Shown here piece after piece: positions 11,981 to 28,505 of a stretch of 64,000 nucleotides of DNA. This stretch comes from Ecdyonurus torrentis (taxonomy: Eukaryota > Arthropoda > Insecta > Ephemeroptera > Heptageniidae). Where the stretch lies: NCBI GenBank assembly GCA_949318235.1, contig OX439133.1, forward strand, positions 3,018,097 through 3,082,096, written 5' to 3'. Under the pieces are notes generated by a model. The model had not been told where the DNA came from. It did not search any database and saw only the letters and a list, made by a program, of their open reading frames with translations. The position numbers were made by a program, and so were the translations under genes. Position 1 is the stretch's first letter. Every line of letters begins with the position of its first letter.

Positions 11981-12233
11981 TTAAAACTTCCCGTGTAAAA
12001 TAGGCGTTAAATTACAAACTCTCAAATTAAATATTATTATTTTATTTCATTTATTAAAATAAAATCAATATATTTTTTGAGAAAATCTTATTTTTATTTA
12101 TAGTTTTAATATTTCACTATGTTAAAATTGCAAAGAAAAGAAAATATAATCATAATAGAAGCATAAAATAACTATAAAATAATATTATTTCAAGTATACT
12201 AATAAAAATTTGTTTGTAAAAGTAAAAAGTATC

Positions 12234-12577
12234 TTAAAGCCATAGACCACATAAAACAACATGTGCTTTGTAGTAAATAAACACGAAATGGGATCTTCAC
12301 AACTGATGATAATTTTTATCAGAATGTTAATGTAGCCCCACGAGAGAGCGTGAAAAAACTGTAAAGTATGCAATTTGCGTGAAAATTCATGTTTATGACG
12401 TCAGAAACATGCAAAAATTAGTATGAAAATGTTGTGCTGGTTGCATAAATTGAATATTCTAATCACTGCTACGGAGCTACAGTTGGGTTTTGAGACAAAC
12501 TAAAGTTATTTATATAAATCCCATCAAGTGCTTTCTGATATAAATGCTTATGTTTTTCTCTGGTCTATTCCTCTAAA
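12234..12577 (+). mobile_element. MITE family B
   Basis: TTAAAGCCATAGACCACATA to TCTCTGGTCTATTCC. The right TTAA is mutated. It holds TGACGTCA and ACGAGAGAGCGTGAAAA. Confidence 0.85.
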
Positions 12578-12896
12578 TATATCAAATGACTTATGGTAAA
12601 CACTTTATAATACACGAGTTATTTATATATTTATTTGTGTATATTATTGTTTGTTAATTAACATGTAACAATTGGTATTTTAAGCAATAAAGAAACTGAA
12701 AAAAGTTTGAAAAATAGTGTTTAAAGTTTAGATATTTTATAAATTTTAATTTTGTTTGAATTTATCTGTTTTCTTTAAGCTCTGTTAGAGAATGCCTCAA
12801 TAAGAAAAAAAAATCTGAAATTTTAATATTATTCTTGTTGCTTTATATTACTGTCTAAAAAATGAAAAGAAAAAAATCTAAAATTTCAACATAGAA

Positions 12897-12898
<2 letters not shown>

Positions 12899-12946
<48 letters not shown>
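12899..12946. repeat. poly-A run
   Basis: An uninterrupted run of about 48 A. Similar shorter A or T runs occur throughout the window. Confidence 0.95.
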
Positions 12947-12950
<4 letters not shown>

Positions 12951-13023
12951 AAACATCATTTTTAAATTCCATGCTACTTTTGTTTGAAATGGTTTAAAAT
13001 ATTAAAAAAAAGGCAAAATAGTC

Positions 13024-13146
13024 TTATGGTCTGTGCACAATGACGCGTAAATTCACGTAACTTTCACGTAAGAATCCAAATAACATTGTTTGTCCTATCT
13101 TCACGTAAGAGTTCCGTAAATTACGCGTCATTGTGGACAGACCTTT
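13024..13146. mobile_element. short palindromic MITE family E
   Basis: About 120 bp. GGTCTGTGCACAATGACGCG at the left is mirrored by CGCGTCATTGTGGACAGACC at the right. A second copy is at 33784. Confidence 0.8.
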
Positions 13147-13164
13147 AAATTTGCCACGTAAAAA

Positions 13165-13396
13165 GTACTATAAGCAATATTTTTGAGAGCATTGATGTTG
13201 TTAATCAGTTGAATTAGTATCTCAAGTATGTTAACAAAATTATAGTATCAAAAAATTAATCAGATTTTCTTTTAAAGAAAATTGAAAAAAATAAATAAAT
13301 AAAAATAGGTTTGTCCTATCCTGAGCAAAATGTTATTCAATACCCCAATATGGCGTCCAAGTGCATTAAATATGACGTCAGGTGGATACACCCTAG
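13165..13396 (-). mobile_element. MITE family A, truncated
   Basis: The interior from GCAATATTTTTGAGAGC to ATGACGTCAGGTGGATACAC is present. The left terminus is lost at the junction with a family E element. Confidence 0.65.
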
Positions 13397-13472
13397 GTGT
13401 TAATGCAATAGGCAAACATACTGTATAACCTAGTAGATATAGGTATTATTATACTACAATAATACCTAATGC

Positions 13473-13615
<143 letters not shown>

Positions 13616-13663
13616 TATATATATATTATATATATTTAAAATATAAAAATATATTTTATAATT

Positions 13664-13973
13664 TATAGGGTCTATGCATTCATGTTAAAGTCAACGCCAT
13701 GTTGGATAAGTCAATAACATGAGTGGCATAGGAAAACAACACATTTTGCCAGTTTAAAAACCACTATGCAATAGATTTGAGAGCATTGATGATGTAAATA
13801 TGTTGAATTAGTATCTCAAGTATGTGAGAAAAATAACAATAACACAAAATAAACCGATTTTCCAAAAAAAAATTGGCTTAAATGAAGTTTGTCCTATGCT
13901 GAGCAACGTTATACACTACTCCAGTATGGCCTCCAAGCGCAATAAATATGACGTCATCCGCATACACCCTATA
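13664..13973 (-). mobile_element. MITE family A, complete
   Basis: TATAGGGTCTATGCATTCAT at one end and GCATACACCCTATA at the other, with TGACGTCA near the right end. Confidence 0.85.
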
Positions 13974-14047
13974 AAATATTTTTTTTTTTGTCAATTTTTA
14001 TTCGTTGAAAATCCTCAAACTAGATGGCGAGTGTATACACTTTGATG

Positions 14048-14281
14048 TAGAGACCCTTAACAGAGAAGCGACAACCTCAAGTTTTTAGGCAAACCTGCAA
14101 TACATTGTTTTGAAAGGCCCGCTAAAAGTACCCAAACTTTCTAGCGTTCTGATTGGCTACCCTAACAATCTCTCAAATCTGATTGGTTCCGACGCCACAG
14201 GCCTTCCTGTAATGTTTGCTAACCTGATGTATTGCAGGTCTGCCTAAAACACGAGGTTGTCTCTTCTCTGTTAAGGGTCTC
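14048..14281. mobile_element. palindromic element family L
   Basis: AGAGACCCTTAACAGAGAAG and CTTCTCTGTTAAGGGTCTCT are exact inverses. The interior has GCAATACATTG and its inverse side TGTATTGCAGG. Confidence 0.8.
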
Positions 14282-14477
14282 TATTTTGGTGCCTGTGGTG
14301 CCGTTATATAAATAAGCTGTAATTATATAGATTTACTTAGTTATATAAATATAATCAATCATTCATTCTTATCATGAAGTGTAGCATAGGTCATGGTTAT
14401 AATAATAATAATCAATTCTAAGTAACGTCTTTTTATTGGTCGAATCAGGCGTACAACCTCTCAATTTACCCCAACTG

Positions 14478-14784
14478 TAAGGGTGTATGCGGATGACGTC
14501 ATATTTATTGCGCATGGAGGCCATACTGGAGTAGTGAATAACATTGCTCAGCATAGGACAAACTTCATTTAAGCCAATTTTCTTTGGGAAATCGATTACT
14601 TTTTTGTTATTGTTATTTTTCTCACATACTTGAGATACTAATTCAACATATTTACAGCATCAAAGCTCTCAAAAATATTGCAGAGTGATTTTAAAATGGC
14701 AATATTATTTATTTTCCTATGCCACCCATGTTATTGAGTTATCCAACATGGCGTCGACTTTAACATGAATGCATACACCCTATA
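14478..14784 (+). mobile_element. MITE family A, complete
   Basis: TAAGGGTGTATGCGGATGAC at the left and GCATACACCCTATA at the right; about 307 bp. The interior matches family A copies on both strands. Confidence 0.85.
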
Positions 14785-14841
14785 CAGTACAGTCAGTTAC
14801 AATTAATATAATATGAATATAATTTTTTTAGACATATAATG

Positions 14842-14885
<44 letters not shown>

Positions 14886-15089
14886 GTTACAACATTATTT
14901 GTACTAAAATAATCAATATGCTGTATTGAACAAAATTTACTAAAAATGTGAAGGCATTTATTATTGTTTACATAAAAAAAAAATGAAATAAAAATATAAG
15001 AATGAGATTTCTTTATTGAGCCATTCTGTTCATAGTAACATATGTGGAGTAACGACAAACGTTGGTCTGGACAAATATTTACAATAAGT

Positions 15090-15385
15090 TATAGACCCCT
15101 TGCACATCCTTGCGCTTTGTCGCCATGTTTGTGGTGACTAATGCATTGTCCAGCATAGGGGAAACTTCGTTTTTCCTAATTTTTCACATAAAAAATTGTT
15201 TATTTCAACTCAACAAATTTTTCTTATATCCTTCGAGCTTATTAGGAGCTAGAAATAAGGCTTTGATTGAGGTTTGAAGCTTCTTTTGCTATTAAAAAAA
15301 TAAAAATGATGTTTTTCCTATGCTGGCCTATGTATTCCTGGCCAACAAAATGGCGGCTCTTAAATATGAGTGCAAGCGGTCTATA
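15090..15385. mobile_element. MITE family F
   Basis: TATAGACCCCTTGCACATCC to GAGTGCAAGCGGTCTATA; full-length copy with matching ends. Confidence 0.82.
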
Positions 15386-15392
15386 GTAAAAG

Positions 15393-15671
<279 letters not shown>

Positions 15672-15845
15672 GGGTCGGACTGGCACTCAAGGGGCCTCGT
15701 CCGCAAAAGGGGTGTAGCACCTCCTTTAAGGGCCACAAAAAAGGGTTTAACACCCTGGATACATCCCTTTTTTGGCCTTAAGGGCCTCCAAACAGGGGAT
15801 CACGTCCGCAGTCACGGACTTGTTCTTATGGGCAGTCCGAGCTCG
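15672..15845. other. GC-richer segment with CGGACTGGC ends
   Basis: GGGTCGGACTGGCACTCAAG to GTCACGGACTTG, with AAGGGCC repeats. A similar TGTCGGACTGGCCATTAAAG starts at 30157. It may be a hAT-type terminus remnant; no gene seen. Confidence 0.4.
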
Positions 15846-16340
15846 CACACACACATCAATAAAACATTCAAAAACAAAAGAATTTGAAAATAACTTACAA
15901 AAGAAAATTTAAAAGAACACAAATATAATAAGTAGCGAAGTGACACAAAATATGTTGCAGTAATTAACATTGTTCAATCAACATATCAACATATCAGATT
16001 TGTATGTGTAGTATGCATCAGCATATCAATATCATTAATTTTTTAATTTGGATAATTAAATTTAGCTAAAGTGTAATATACTTTATAGTGTTAATCAATA
16101 ATAGCTTTTTAATAATGATCATTAGACATCGGATTAATTGTTTAAAACATTTTTTTCCGTCATAATTAGGTCACTTTTAGTAAGAAATTAGTGCAAACTG
16201 CGCAATTTTAATTTGTTTCACACCCATTTATTTTCAACATTTTTGCATAAAATTGCTTCAAAAAAAAAAAAAAAAAAAAAATGAACACTTCTAAATTTTA
16301 GAGTAAAAATTTAAACTTCTACATAACTGAGCTTTTTAGC

Positions 16341-16685
16341 TTAAAGCAATAGACCAGAGAAAAACATAAGCATTAATATCACAAAACACTTGATGGGACT
16401 TACATAAATAACTTTAGTTTGTCTCAAAACCCAACAGTAGCTCCGTAGCAGTGATCAGAAGATTTGATTTATGCAACCAGCACAACACTTTCATACTAAT
16501 TTTTGCATGTTTCTGACGTCATAAACATGAATTTTCACGCAAATTGCATACTTTACAGCTTTTTTACACTCGCTCTCGTGGGGCTACATTAACATTCTGG
16601 TAAAAATTGTCATCAGTTTTGAAGACCCCATTTCGTGTTTATTCATTAAAAAGCACGTGTTGTTTTATGTGGTCTATGGCTTTAA
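16341..16685 (-). mobile_element. MITE family B
   Basis: TTAAAGCAATAGACCAGAG to GTGGTCTATGGCTTTAA, with TTAA on both sides, as in piggyBac-type insertions. Confidence 0.87.
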
Positions 16686-16925
16686 TATTGGAAGAAGATA
16701 GTGACATTTCATTTTTCATTTTATAATTTTGCTTCTTTTATTTTTTTCTTTCAAATTTTGTATTCAAATTTAACCTCCTAAATACGTAATCTGGAAATAT
16801 TAATTAAATTATTAACGCACTGACAGCAAAAAACCATTTAGCGACTTAGAACCTACGTCACACTTGCTCTCACGCTAGCTTGGCGCCAGCTGGAGTTATA
16901 TACTCTTATCATTTGCATAAACTAT

Positions 16926-17265
16926 TTAAGGGTTGTATATAGATGGCTTGTATCTCAAAATCTAAAAAGAAAACTTCTAAATTTTATGATGCCATTTGAA
17001 AGTTAACAGTAACAGCTACCTATGATAAAATTTTCAAAACGCGTGACCATCAGATAAGAGAGCAATTAATTATTGAAATAAACATGGGCTCTTATGGGAC
17101 CAAAACTTCAAAAAATCATAATTCAAAATCTAGCATGGTGACCCCCCAAAATTTTTACATTTTTGAAGATACCTAATCCTAATGTATCACTGTACAAAAT
17201 TTCAGATTTTTCTGTCTTTATAACTTTTTAGTCAAATCCCGTAGTAGCTGATTTCCCTGCCTTAA
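16926..17265 (-). mobile_element. repeat family H
   Basis: TTAAGGGTTGTATATAGATG to GATTTCCCTGCCTTAA, inverse of the copy at 10268. Confidence 0.78.
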
Positions 17266-17789
17266 CTACATATCTGTAGCCGTAATATATATATATATAT
17301 ATATGAGAAATTATGTCAAGTAGCGAGAGTAAAAATAGCAGTAACTCACACTTGCGTGCAGCTAGCGTGAGAGTAAGTTGTAACTGTGACGTAGGTTTTA
17401 AGTTTTTATGAGTATAGCTCTATAAAATAATGCATTTTATATTAAATGATTAACAATATTTAAACTTAAAATAACCTAAAAAAATATACTTAAAACCAAA
17501 TAAATTAGCTTTTTCATAAATTGCTAAAAATGCATTATTTTTAGCTATACTCATAATAACTTAAAAGTGATTATTTTAAATAAGTTAGAATTCGTAACTG
17601 ATTATATAGCGCACCATTTTTTTTTTTTTTTTTTTTTTTTGAGTGATTCATCAAAATCAGAAATCAGTTTTCGTTAGGTTTAATAACACAATACAATGAT
17701 CACTGTTAAAGAAGCCATTGTTGACTATTTCTTTAAATATTAATATTTCTTGCAATAGGTTCCTGAATGCATTGTCATTGTTAATATAT

Positions 17790-18259
17790 TTAATTTTTAT
17801 TTTTCATTGTCATATTTTTAAAAGCTTCCATAAATCTGTGATTCACCAAACTTGCAGTTTCTTTGGCTAAATGCAACAATTGTGGGCACTCATGGTTCAT
17901 AATACCTAACCCCCTAAGTACAAAGTTCAGTAAAACATCCCCTAATGTCGCGTTGTCATTTTCATCCCTCTCCATATCTATCTGGAAGTTCAAGCATGTA
18001 TTATCAAAGCAGTACCCTGTGTGATAGTAACCATTCTTCACGTCTTCTATTTTTGTCTCAATCGGTCCTGTTCTCGGGCTATGGTCTGTGTTCACGTCAA
18101 AGCAGAAGCCATTGATACATGTCTCTTTTGTGTTGTTTGTTAGCAGGTCGCGAGCGTACTGTAGGAGTTCTTCTATATCATCTGGCTTGTCTGGGGCCGA
18201 GTGGGTCGTCTGGAGGTAAGCAAAGTCAATCAACGTATCAATCAATTAATATGACAATT

Positions 18260-18355
<96 letters not shown>

Positions 18356-18388
18356 TATCAATCAAACAATCAATCAATCAATCAATGT

Positions 18389-18422
<34 letters not shown>

Positions 18423-18492
18423 GTATCAATCAATCAATCAATGTATCAATCAATCAATGTATAAATCAATGTATCAATCAATCAATCAATGT

Positions 18493-18528
<36 letters not shown>

Positions 18529-19159
18529 ACCAATAAATTAATCAATCAATATATTAAACAATCAATCAACCAAACAGTAGAAAAATCAATATATCAATCA
18601 AATAATACATCTATCGATCGGTCACTCACTTATAAATTTTCAGTATGAAAATAGTGCTATTACAACGAGTGATATTTTAAAATAATTCTTATCTAAGAAT
18701 TTTAAATATTGAAACAATGCAGAAAATGCAGACTATTATTATTATATATTTTTTTTTAATATGGTAATTTTATTTCACATTTTAAAACGGGACATCGTCG
18801 TGTCTTGAATCTAATTTATTCATGAAATAATTAGTTTATGTAATATTATTATGTAGTTTTTGAAAATTAAAAATGACGTCACAGTCAGTGTGCATATGGG
18901 CAAAGGAAAAGGGTGCCGATCTTGATGTCATTTCATGACTTCCAAAAATTAATAAAAAATACTTAATGAGCTTAAAAATTACAAAATTGCATATCTATCG
19001 ATTCAAGACAATGTCCTTATTTAGTCTATGAATTAAAATTAACCCCTAAATTATTTTACTGCTCCCCCCTTGGTCAGTTTAGGCTATTTAATTAACAAAA
19101 GTAATTACCAGAAACAGACAGGCCAGCAGAGAGATAAACCCAACAACTCGCACACACAT
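17790..19159 (-). CDS. small secreted cysteine-containing protein, family unknown
   Basis: Two exons: 19109-19159 (ATG plus 16 codons) and 17790-18209 (139 codons plus stop). They join in phase 0 through GTAATT and a CCTCCAG acceptor. The product is 156 aa. Residues 1-17 are a clear signal peptide (MCVRVVGFISLLACLFL). The mature part is acidic, with two C-x4-C pairs (CINGFC and CFDNTC) and a further Cys in NHECPQLL, so five cysteines in all. There are two or three N-glycosylation sequons (NNT, NAT, NMT). The C-terminal half looks helical, ending in a Lys/Asn-rich tail. The long TCAA repeat lies in the intron just before the acceptor. I do not recognise the family. The signal peptide and in-phase join make it a believable gene; no function is inferred. 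Confidence 0.7.
18256..18606. repeat. (ATCA)n microsatellite
   Basis: About 350 bases of ATCA with ATGT interruptions, in the intron of the secreted cysteine protein gene. Confidence 0.97.
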
Positions 19160-19805
19160 CTTGCAATAAAGTAAAAACCAAACCTTAGAGAAGTTCTAAT
19201 TTATACTTCAATAATAATAAACTATCATAATTAAAATATTTTATAGCCCATTGTGTTAGTAAGTTTAAATTTGTAACTTACAATTTTAATTGTTTAACAT
19301 ACGTCATTAGGAAATAGGAAAACAATTGCTAGATAATACATGTAATTATATAAGAGATAAGAATGTTGTAATATGTATTTATAGCATTTTTAAAGAAGTA
19401 GAATATTTTGTGGTCTACAATATAGCAAATACATTCAATGCAGAATAACTTTTTTTTTTTTTTTTTATGTTGGAAAAAAAATACTTTTTCTTTGCGGTAT
19501 GATTAAGAGAGCGAGAGGGAGAGAGAGAGAGAGAGAGAGAACTCATAAATTCAATTAATAAGATATTTTAAAATTATTAAATACAATTTTATTTACATGC
19601 TATAATATTAAAAAGATGATTTCTAATAAAAATTATAATTTTTATTGTTTTTATTTATTATTAATACTTTTTCTTGTTTAAAAATGTATTTTTATCTCGC
19701 ACTATAGTTTCAAAAAATAAATGTTGTTTATTATTATTATTATTATTTTTAAGTCATTTATGGGCTTAGCTTGAGGCAATAGAACTAAACCCGGGTTGAT
19801 CGTTT

Positions 19806-20328
<523 letters not shown>

Positions 20329-20652
20329 AGACAGAGAAAAAGAAAAAAGATGCTTAAAAATTTAAAAAAAAAAAAAAAAAAAAACGTGTTTACTTAAACC
20401 AGTTAAAATTTACACTCCACACTTAGTTACATAAAAAATTGGTTACATATTTAAATATCAAGCGAGACAGTTTTTATTTTATCTTGTTGTCAAAGTAAAG
20501 TTTCCCAAACTTAATCTCACTCAGTTGTTATTATATAATGTCTATACATGATATCTATAACTGTCTATCAAAAGCTATAGAGAATTATATTGATTATAAA
20601 TTATATTGATTGATTATAGTACCGCAGCAGTTCTTAATCAAAGACAAGCAAA

Positions 20653-23838
<3,186 letters not shown>

Positions 23839-23999
23839 AACATTCATGGATATAGATCTTGAAGATTGAGCCAATTCAGAAAAGAAAAACAAAAAACGCA
23901 GGAGCTACCTTTCATCATGATATAATTAAGCTGTTATTTTCTGATTAATTAAAAATTGTGTAACTTTTTTTTACTCAAAATATGTTTTTTCTGAAGTAA

Positions 24000-24939
24000 A
24001 CTCAATTAACTACTTCATTAAAGTTATAATTGTGCAATAAATAGTTTTAACAGTTATTTACAACATACTTGCTGTGTCTCCAAAGTTCATGTGCAAATGT
24101 AAAAAAAAAAAAAAAATAAATAAATAAAAAATAAAATAAAATAAATAAATAACTTTGCGTAAAAAATACTTAAAACAAAATAATACATTACGTCTTTCTT
24201 AATACCATAATTTCTTATATCTTAGGCTATATTTTACCATTAAATTTGAGAAAAAATGATCGTAGCAAAAAGTTTTTAATTTTGCAGTTTTTAATTAAAT
24301 TAATTAAATTAAACTAAATTTTAATGTAATTAAAAAAAACTCTTCATCTGACAACTACGATGAGCTCTGAAAATATTCAGTAGTATTTTGGGTAGTTGTT
24401 ATTCAATGAATAACAACAAAAATCTTGGGGATAAAAATTTGAATTTGAGAGATATGGACTTTTTATCTATACGTTGGAAACTGAAAATTTTAGTAGCTAT
24501 ATAGAAAAATATCTTAAAACCAGGATTTCTACAAGTCAATTATTATTATTTAATGTATTTTTAACATTTATTTTTTTATTAAATTATAGAAACCATAAAA
24601 AAAAACTTGTAAAAGTTTGTGTAATCATTGCGAAAGCATAAATAAACCATTTTTGTGCTATTTTATAATTTTCAACATTTTTCAACACTTTGCCAACATT
24701 TTTGGCTCAAAAAATCACTAAGTTTTGTGACTTTTTTGTCAAAAAAATCGACATTAAATCTGGTCTCCAACAATAATATAATAATTACTATTATTATTCT
24801 TAATTAAGGGAGTGGTTATGACCAACTGATATCTTGCAAATTAGGCAGTCGCTTTTTACTACAACATTAAAACAAAAGTTAAGTAAATCAGAAATACTTA
24901 ATACACTGTAAAATGTGTCGTCAATATTATTTACACTCA
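24000..24939. other. no feature seen between lectin genes
   Basis: AT-rich sequence after the lectin polyadenylation region (AATAAA near 24038). No frame, tRNA or clear inverted repeat was recognised. Confidence 0.5.
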
Positions 24940-25160
24940 CGGAAAACACAAATTTAATAAATTATTCCGGTACATATCAATAACTCTTTAGTACTAAACA
25001 ATAACTCTCTTGCAAAAAGTCTAAAGAGTAACTCGTTAGTACAAACGTAAATTCTTTAGCGGTAAATAGTCAACTCTTTAGATTCTAAAAAGTTTAGTAT
25101 GTATCTAAAGAATTTATTATGAAAAAAGTCTAAATAATAACTCTTTAGATATTTTTTTCC
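24940..25160. repeat. dispersed CTCTTTAG-type repeat
   Basis: Several CTCTTTAGTAC, AAGAGTAACTCGTTAGTAC and TCTAAAGAGTAAC words. Related stretches lie near 3140-3350, 26710-26810 and 31965-32110. AT-rich, with inverted symmetry, no clear ends. Confidence 0.5.
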
Positions 25161-25616
25161 GTGCTGATAATTGCAATCAACCGAAGATGATATTTTAATT
25201 CTTATAATGACTAGCGATATTTTTTACTCAAATAATACGTCAAAGTGCAAAGTAAATCTTACAGGTGAAGAAGCAGGTGCAGTTACTCAATACCTTTTTT
25301 TTTATTGATTTTATCTTATGATTTTATCTTTTATGATTTTTCATTTATGATTTTTTTTTAATAATATGTTAATTTTGATTGCAATATGATTTTAGTAATC
25401 TTTCTTTGTTTCGTGAAATGTCTTTTTAATCTTTGTTTTTAAGATTAAAATTGCATAGATCTATGTCAAGTAACAAAAGAGTGTATTTTCTCCTATCCAT
25501 CAATCTATAAATATTGCAAACTTTCAATACACAGTACGTTAGTTATTAACAACGATTGAAATGAACCTGACGTTGTTAGCTACTTTAATTACTGCGGTAT
25601 TTATTTTCTTTTAGTA

Positions 25617-26010
25617 TTAAGGGGGTAGGTGACCGACTGATATCTCGCAAACTAGGACGGTTGCGAATAATAATAATAACACAAAGTAAAGAAGAAATAT
25701 TACTTAAAAATTTAGACATGTCAAACATGTGAAAACACGATCAAATATTTAAGTTATTACACTTTAAAGATAACATGTAAATGTGACAATTTAAATTTGA
25801 GCGGGAAATTTTAGTCAAATTAGAAACTTTTTTACATTTAAAAATATTATTAAAATTTTTAATTTGGTATAAAAAAATATATTTTAAATTTACTTGAATT
25901 TATTTGAAAATTATAGTGTTTGTTTTATTGGAATTAAATAATGTACAAATAAATTATTGGGAAAATATAGTTCTTCGTTTAGCGATTTCCAGTCCAAGTC
26001 TGTCCCCCAT
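25617..26010 (+). mobile_element. repeat family I in lectin pseudogene intron
   Basis: TTAAGGGGGTAGGTGACCGA through to TTAGCGATTTCCAGTCC, inverse of the copy at position 1. Confidence 0.75.
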
Positions 26011-26044
26011 CGCTTTAAATTCTTTTATATATATATTATATGTA

Positions 26045-26046
<2 letters not shown>

Positions 26047-26122
<76 letters not shown>
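26047..26122. repeat. (TA)n microsatellite
   Basis: TA units with one TG, in the lectin pseudogene intron. Confidence 0.95.
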
Positions 26123-26126
<4 letters not shown>

Positions 26127-26826
26127 TACACACACATATATGATGCATATATAATTATATATCTATGCAGTATGCTATATGATAGATAGTTTCAAAAAAT
26201 GCTAGACAATTTCGCAGACCATATTAAAAATTATTTCAATGAATAATGTACATATTATTTATTAACTTTTTTATTATTATTATTATTATTTATTATTTAT
26301 TATTTATTATTATTATTTTTTTTTTTTTTTTTTCGAATTTTAAATTTGCAAACCTTAAACTGTCTCTATATAACTCAATAGTTTAAAAGTGCCATAAAAT
26401 CATTAATATCTCTTGCCAGTGCCAGTGATCAACGTGATTATATGCTAATTACCCGCCCTGCCCTGCAAATACTAATATTGTAATCTGCATTAGTATTTCA
26501 AAATACTAAACATTTAAATTTATTTATTTATTAATATTTTGATAACACTAATGTAAATATATTTATCTTATTTTTTTATAATTTTTTTGTTTAAGGCTTA
26601 CGTGATCTCTGCTAATGCAGTGGAAAATAAAATAAATGGTAAATATAACAACAAAATATTTTAATTTTTAAAATCTTCTGAAATTGTCTTTATGCTGCAC
26701 GATAAAAATTAATTAAGAAATTATTCACATAAATTTAAGTAACACTTTAGTACAAACCAAAAACTTTTTAAAAAATTTCAAGAGTAACTCGTTTGTATAG
26801 GATGGCTTTTTAAGGAGGGCATTTTT

Positions 26827-27329
26827 CATTCATTCATTCATTCATTCATTCATTCATTCATTCATTCATTCATTCATGAGTGCGTGAGTGAGTGAGTGAG
26901 TGAGTGAGTGAGTGAGTGAGTGAGTGAGTGAGTGAGTGAGTGAGTGAGTGAGTGAGTGAGTGAGTGAGTGAGTGAGTGAGTGAGTGAGTGAGTGAGTGAG
27001 TGAGTGAGTGAGTGAGTGAGTGAGTGAGTGAGTGAGTGAGTGAGTGAGTGAGTGAGTGAGTGAGTGAGTGAGTGAGTGAGTGAGTGAGTGAGTGAGTGAG
27101 TGAGTGAGTGAGTGAGTGAGTGAGTGAGTGAGTGAGTGAGTGAGTGAGTGAGTGAGTGAGTGAGTGAGTGAGTGAGTGAGTGAGTGAGTGAGTGAGTGAG
27201 TGAGTGAGTGAGTGAGTGAGTGAGTGAGTGAGTGAGTGAGTGAGTGAGTGAGTGAGTGAGTGAGTGAGTGAGTGAGTGAGTGAGTGAGTGAGTGAGTGAG
27301 TGAGTGAGTGAGTGAGTGAGTGAGTGAGT
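26827..27329. repeat. (CATT)n then (GAGT)n microsatellite
   Basis: About 50 bases of CATT followed by about 450 bases of GAGT. It occupies the place where the lectin pseudogene should have its third exon. Confidence 0.97.
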
Positions 27330-27368
27330 GCTAGACAATTTCGCAGACCATATTAAAAATTATTAATA

Positions 27369-27424
27369 GTGAGTGAGTGAGTGAGTGAGTGAGTGAGTGA
27401 GTGAGTGAGTGAGTGAGTGAGAGA

Positions 27425-27519
<95 letters not shown>
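27369..27519. repeat. (GAGT)n then (AG)n microsatellite
   Basis: A continuation after a 37-base non-repeat spacer; ends about 45 bases before the pseudogene exon. Confidence 0.97.
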
Positions 27520-27521
<2 letters not shown>

Positions 27522-27813
27522 GTTTAAATCAGAAACAGAGCTTAATTTTATTTTCCACAACAGGTAACATGGAAAGAGGCGGCAAAATCTGTGCAACGGT
27601 TTAGAAATGAAATTGGTCAGCTTTGAGACTGAAACAAAATGGAAACTCGTCTCAGAATTTTTGCTTAACAACGGTAAGAATTAACTTATTAAGTTATATG
27701 TAAACAGGTTTTACCTTTTAGGTTATTCAAAATATTTAAAAATAAAGTAACAGAAGTAAAAAGGTTATACAGATAAAGAGAAGCGTTTTTTTTAGTATAA
27801 AAATCTTAGAGTG

Positions 27814-28122
27814 TATAGGGTGTGTACGCATGACGTCATTCTGATTGCTTTTTGATGCTTTTCATGAGCAATAAATAACATTGCTCAGCATAGGACAAAC
27901 GTAGTTTTTGTCTATTTTCTTTGAAAATGTAGCTATTTTTTTAGTCATTATTATTTTTCTTGCATACTTGAGGTACTAATTCAACCTGTTAACAACATCA
28001 ATGCTCTCAAATAAATTACGAAGTATTTTTAAACTGGCAAAATGTACCATTTTCCTATACCGGCCAATGTTATTTAGTACTCACTTATGGCGTCGACTTT
28101 AACATGAATGAAACTACTCTAT
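27814..28122 (+). mobile_element. MITE family A
   Basis: TATAGGGTGTGTACGCATGA to AACATGAATGAAACTACTCT, about 309 bp, subtype with GTACGCATGACGTCATTCTG. Confidence 0.8.
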
Positions 28123-28196
28123 CAATCAAATAGATTCTGCGCACTGGAGAGCATGCATTTGGCAATTTTTGAAACACCACTGCCAACCTTTATGTG

Positions 28197-28505
28197 TATA
28201 GGGTATATTCACTCATTTTAAAGTCGACGCCATGTTGGATAACTTAATAACATGGGTGGCATAGGAAAATAACACATTTTGCTAGTTTAAAAACACCATG
28301 CAATATTTTTGAGAGAATCGATGCTGTAAATATGTTGAATTAGTATCTCAAGTATGTGAGAAAAATAACAAGAACAAAAAATTTAACTTATTTCCCAAAG
28401 AAAATTGGAATAAATGAAGTTTGTCCTATGCTGAGCAATGTTATGCACTACTCCAGTATGGCCTCCAAGCGCAATAAATATGACGACATCCGCATACACC
28501 CTATA
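28197..28505 (-). mobile_element. MITE family A
   Basis: TATAGGGTATATTCACTC to CCGCATACACCCTATA. The CRE is mutated to TGACGACA. Confidence 0.82.

Larger units (their letters stand above)
25561..27673 (+). pseudogene. broken tandem copy of the C-type lectin gene
   Basis: Three pieces match exons of the lectin at 20653. 25561-25596 is a signal-peptide exon (MNLTLLATLITA, then GTATTT). 26596-26638 matches exon 2 (AYVISANAVENKIN). 27564-27673 matches exon 4, starting VTWKEAAKS and, one base out of frame, CNGLEMKLVSFETETKWKLV. This last piece is 110 bases against 109 in the intact paralogue. The extra G before TGC puts a stop in frame. I found no counterpart of exon 3 (the GGETYYI exon); that interval is now GAGT and AG microsatellite. 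The final exon was not found before the N gap. It is best read as a degenerate duplicate. A sequencing error could explain the single-base shift but not the missing exons. Confidence 0.72.

Noticed and set aside
14372..14554. Short frames shared by several places (MLSNVIHYSSMAS)
   Set aside because: They are readings of the family A MITE, recurring wherever the element does.
18119..18648. Asn-Gln-Ser-Ile repeat frames
   Set aside because: An ATCA microsatellite within an intron.
26874..27338. Thr-His-Ser-Leu frame of 154 codons
   Set aside because: A GAGT microsatellite read on the minus strand.
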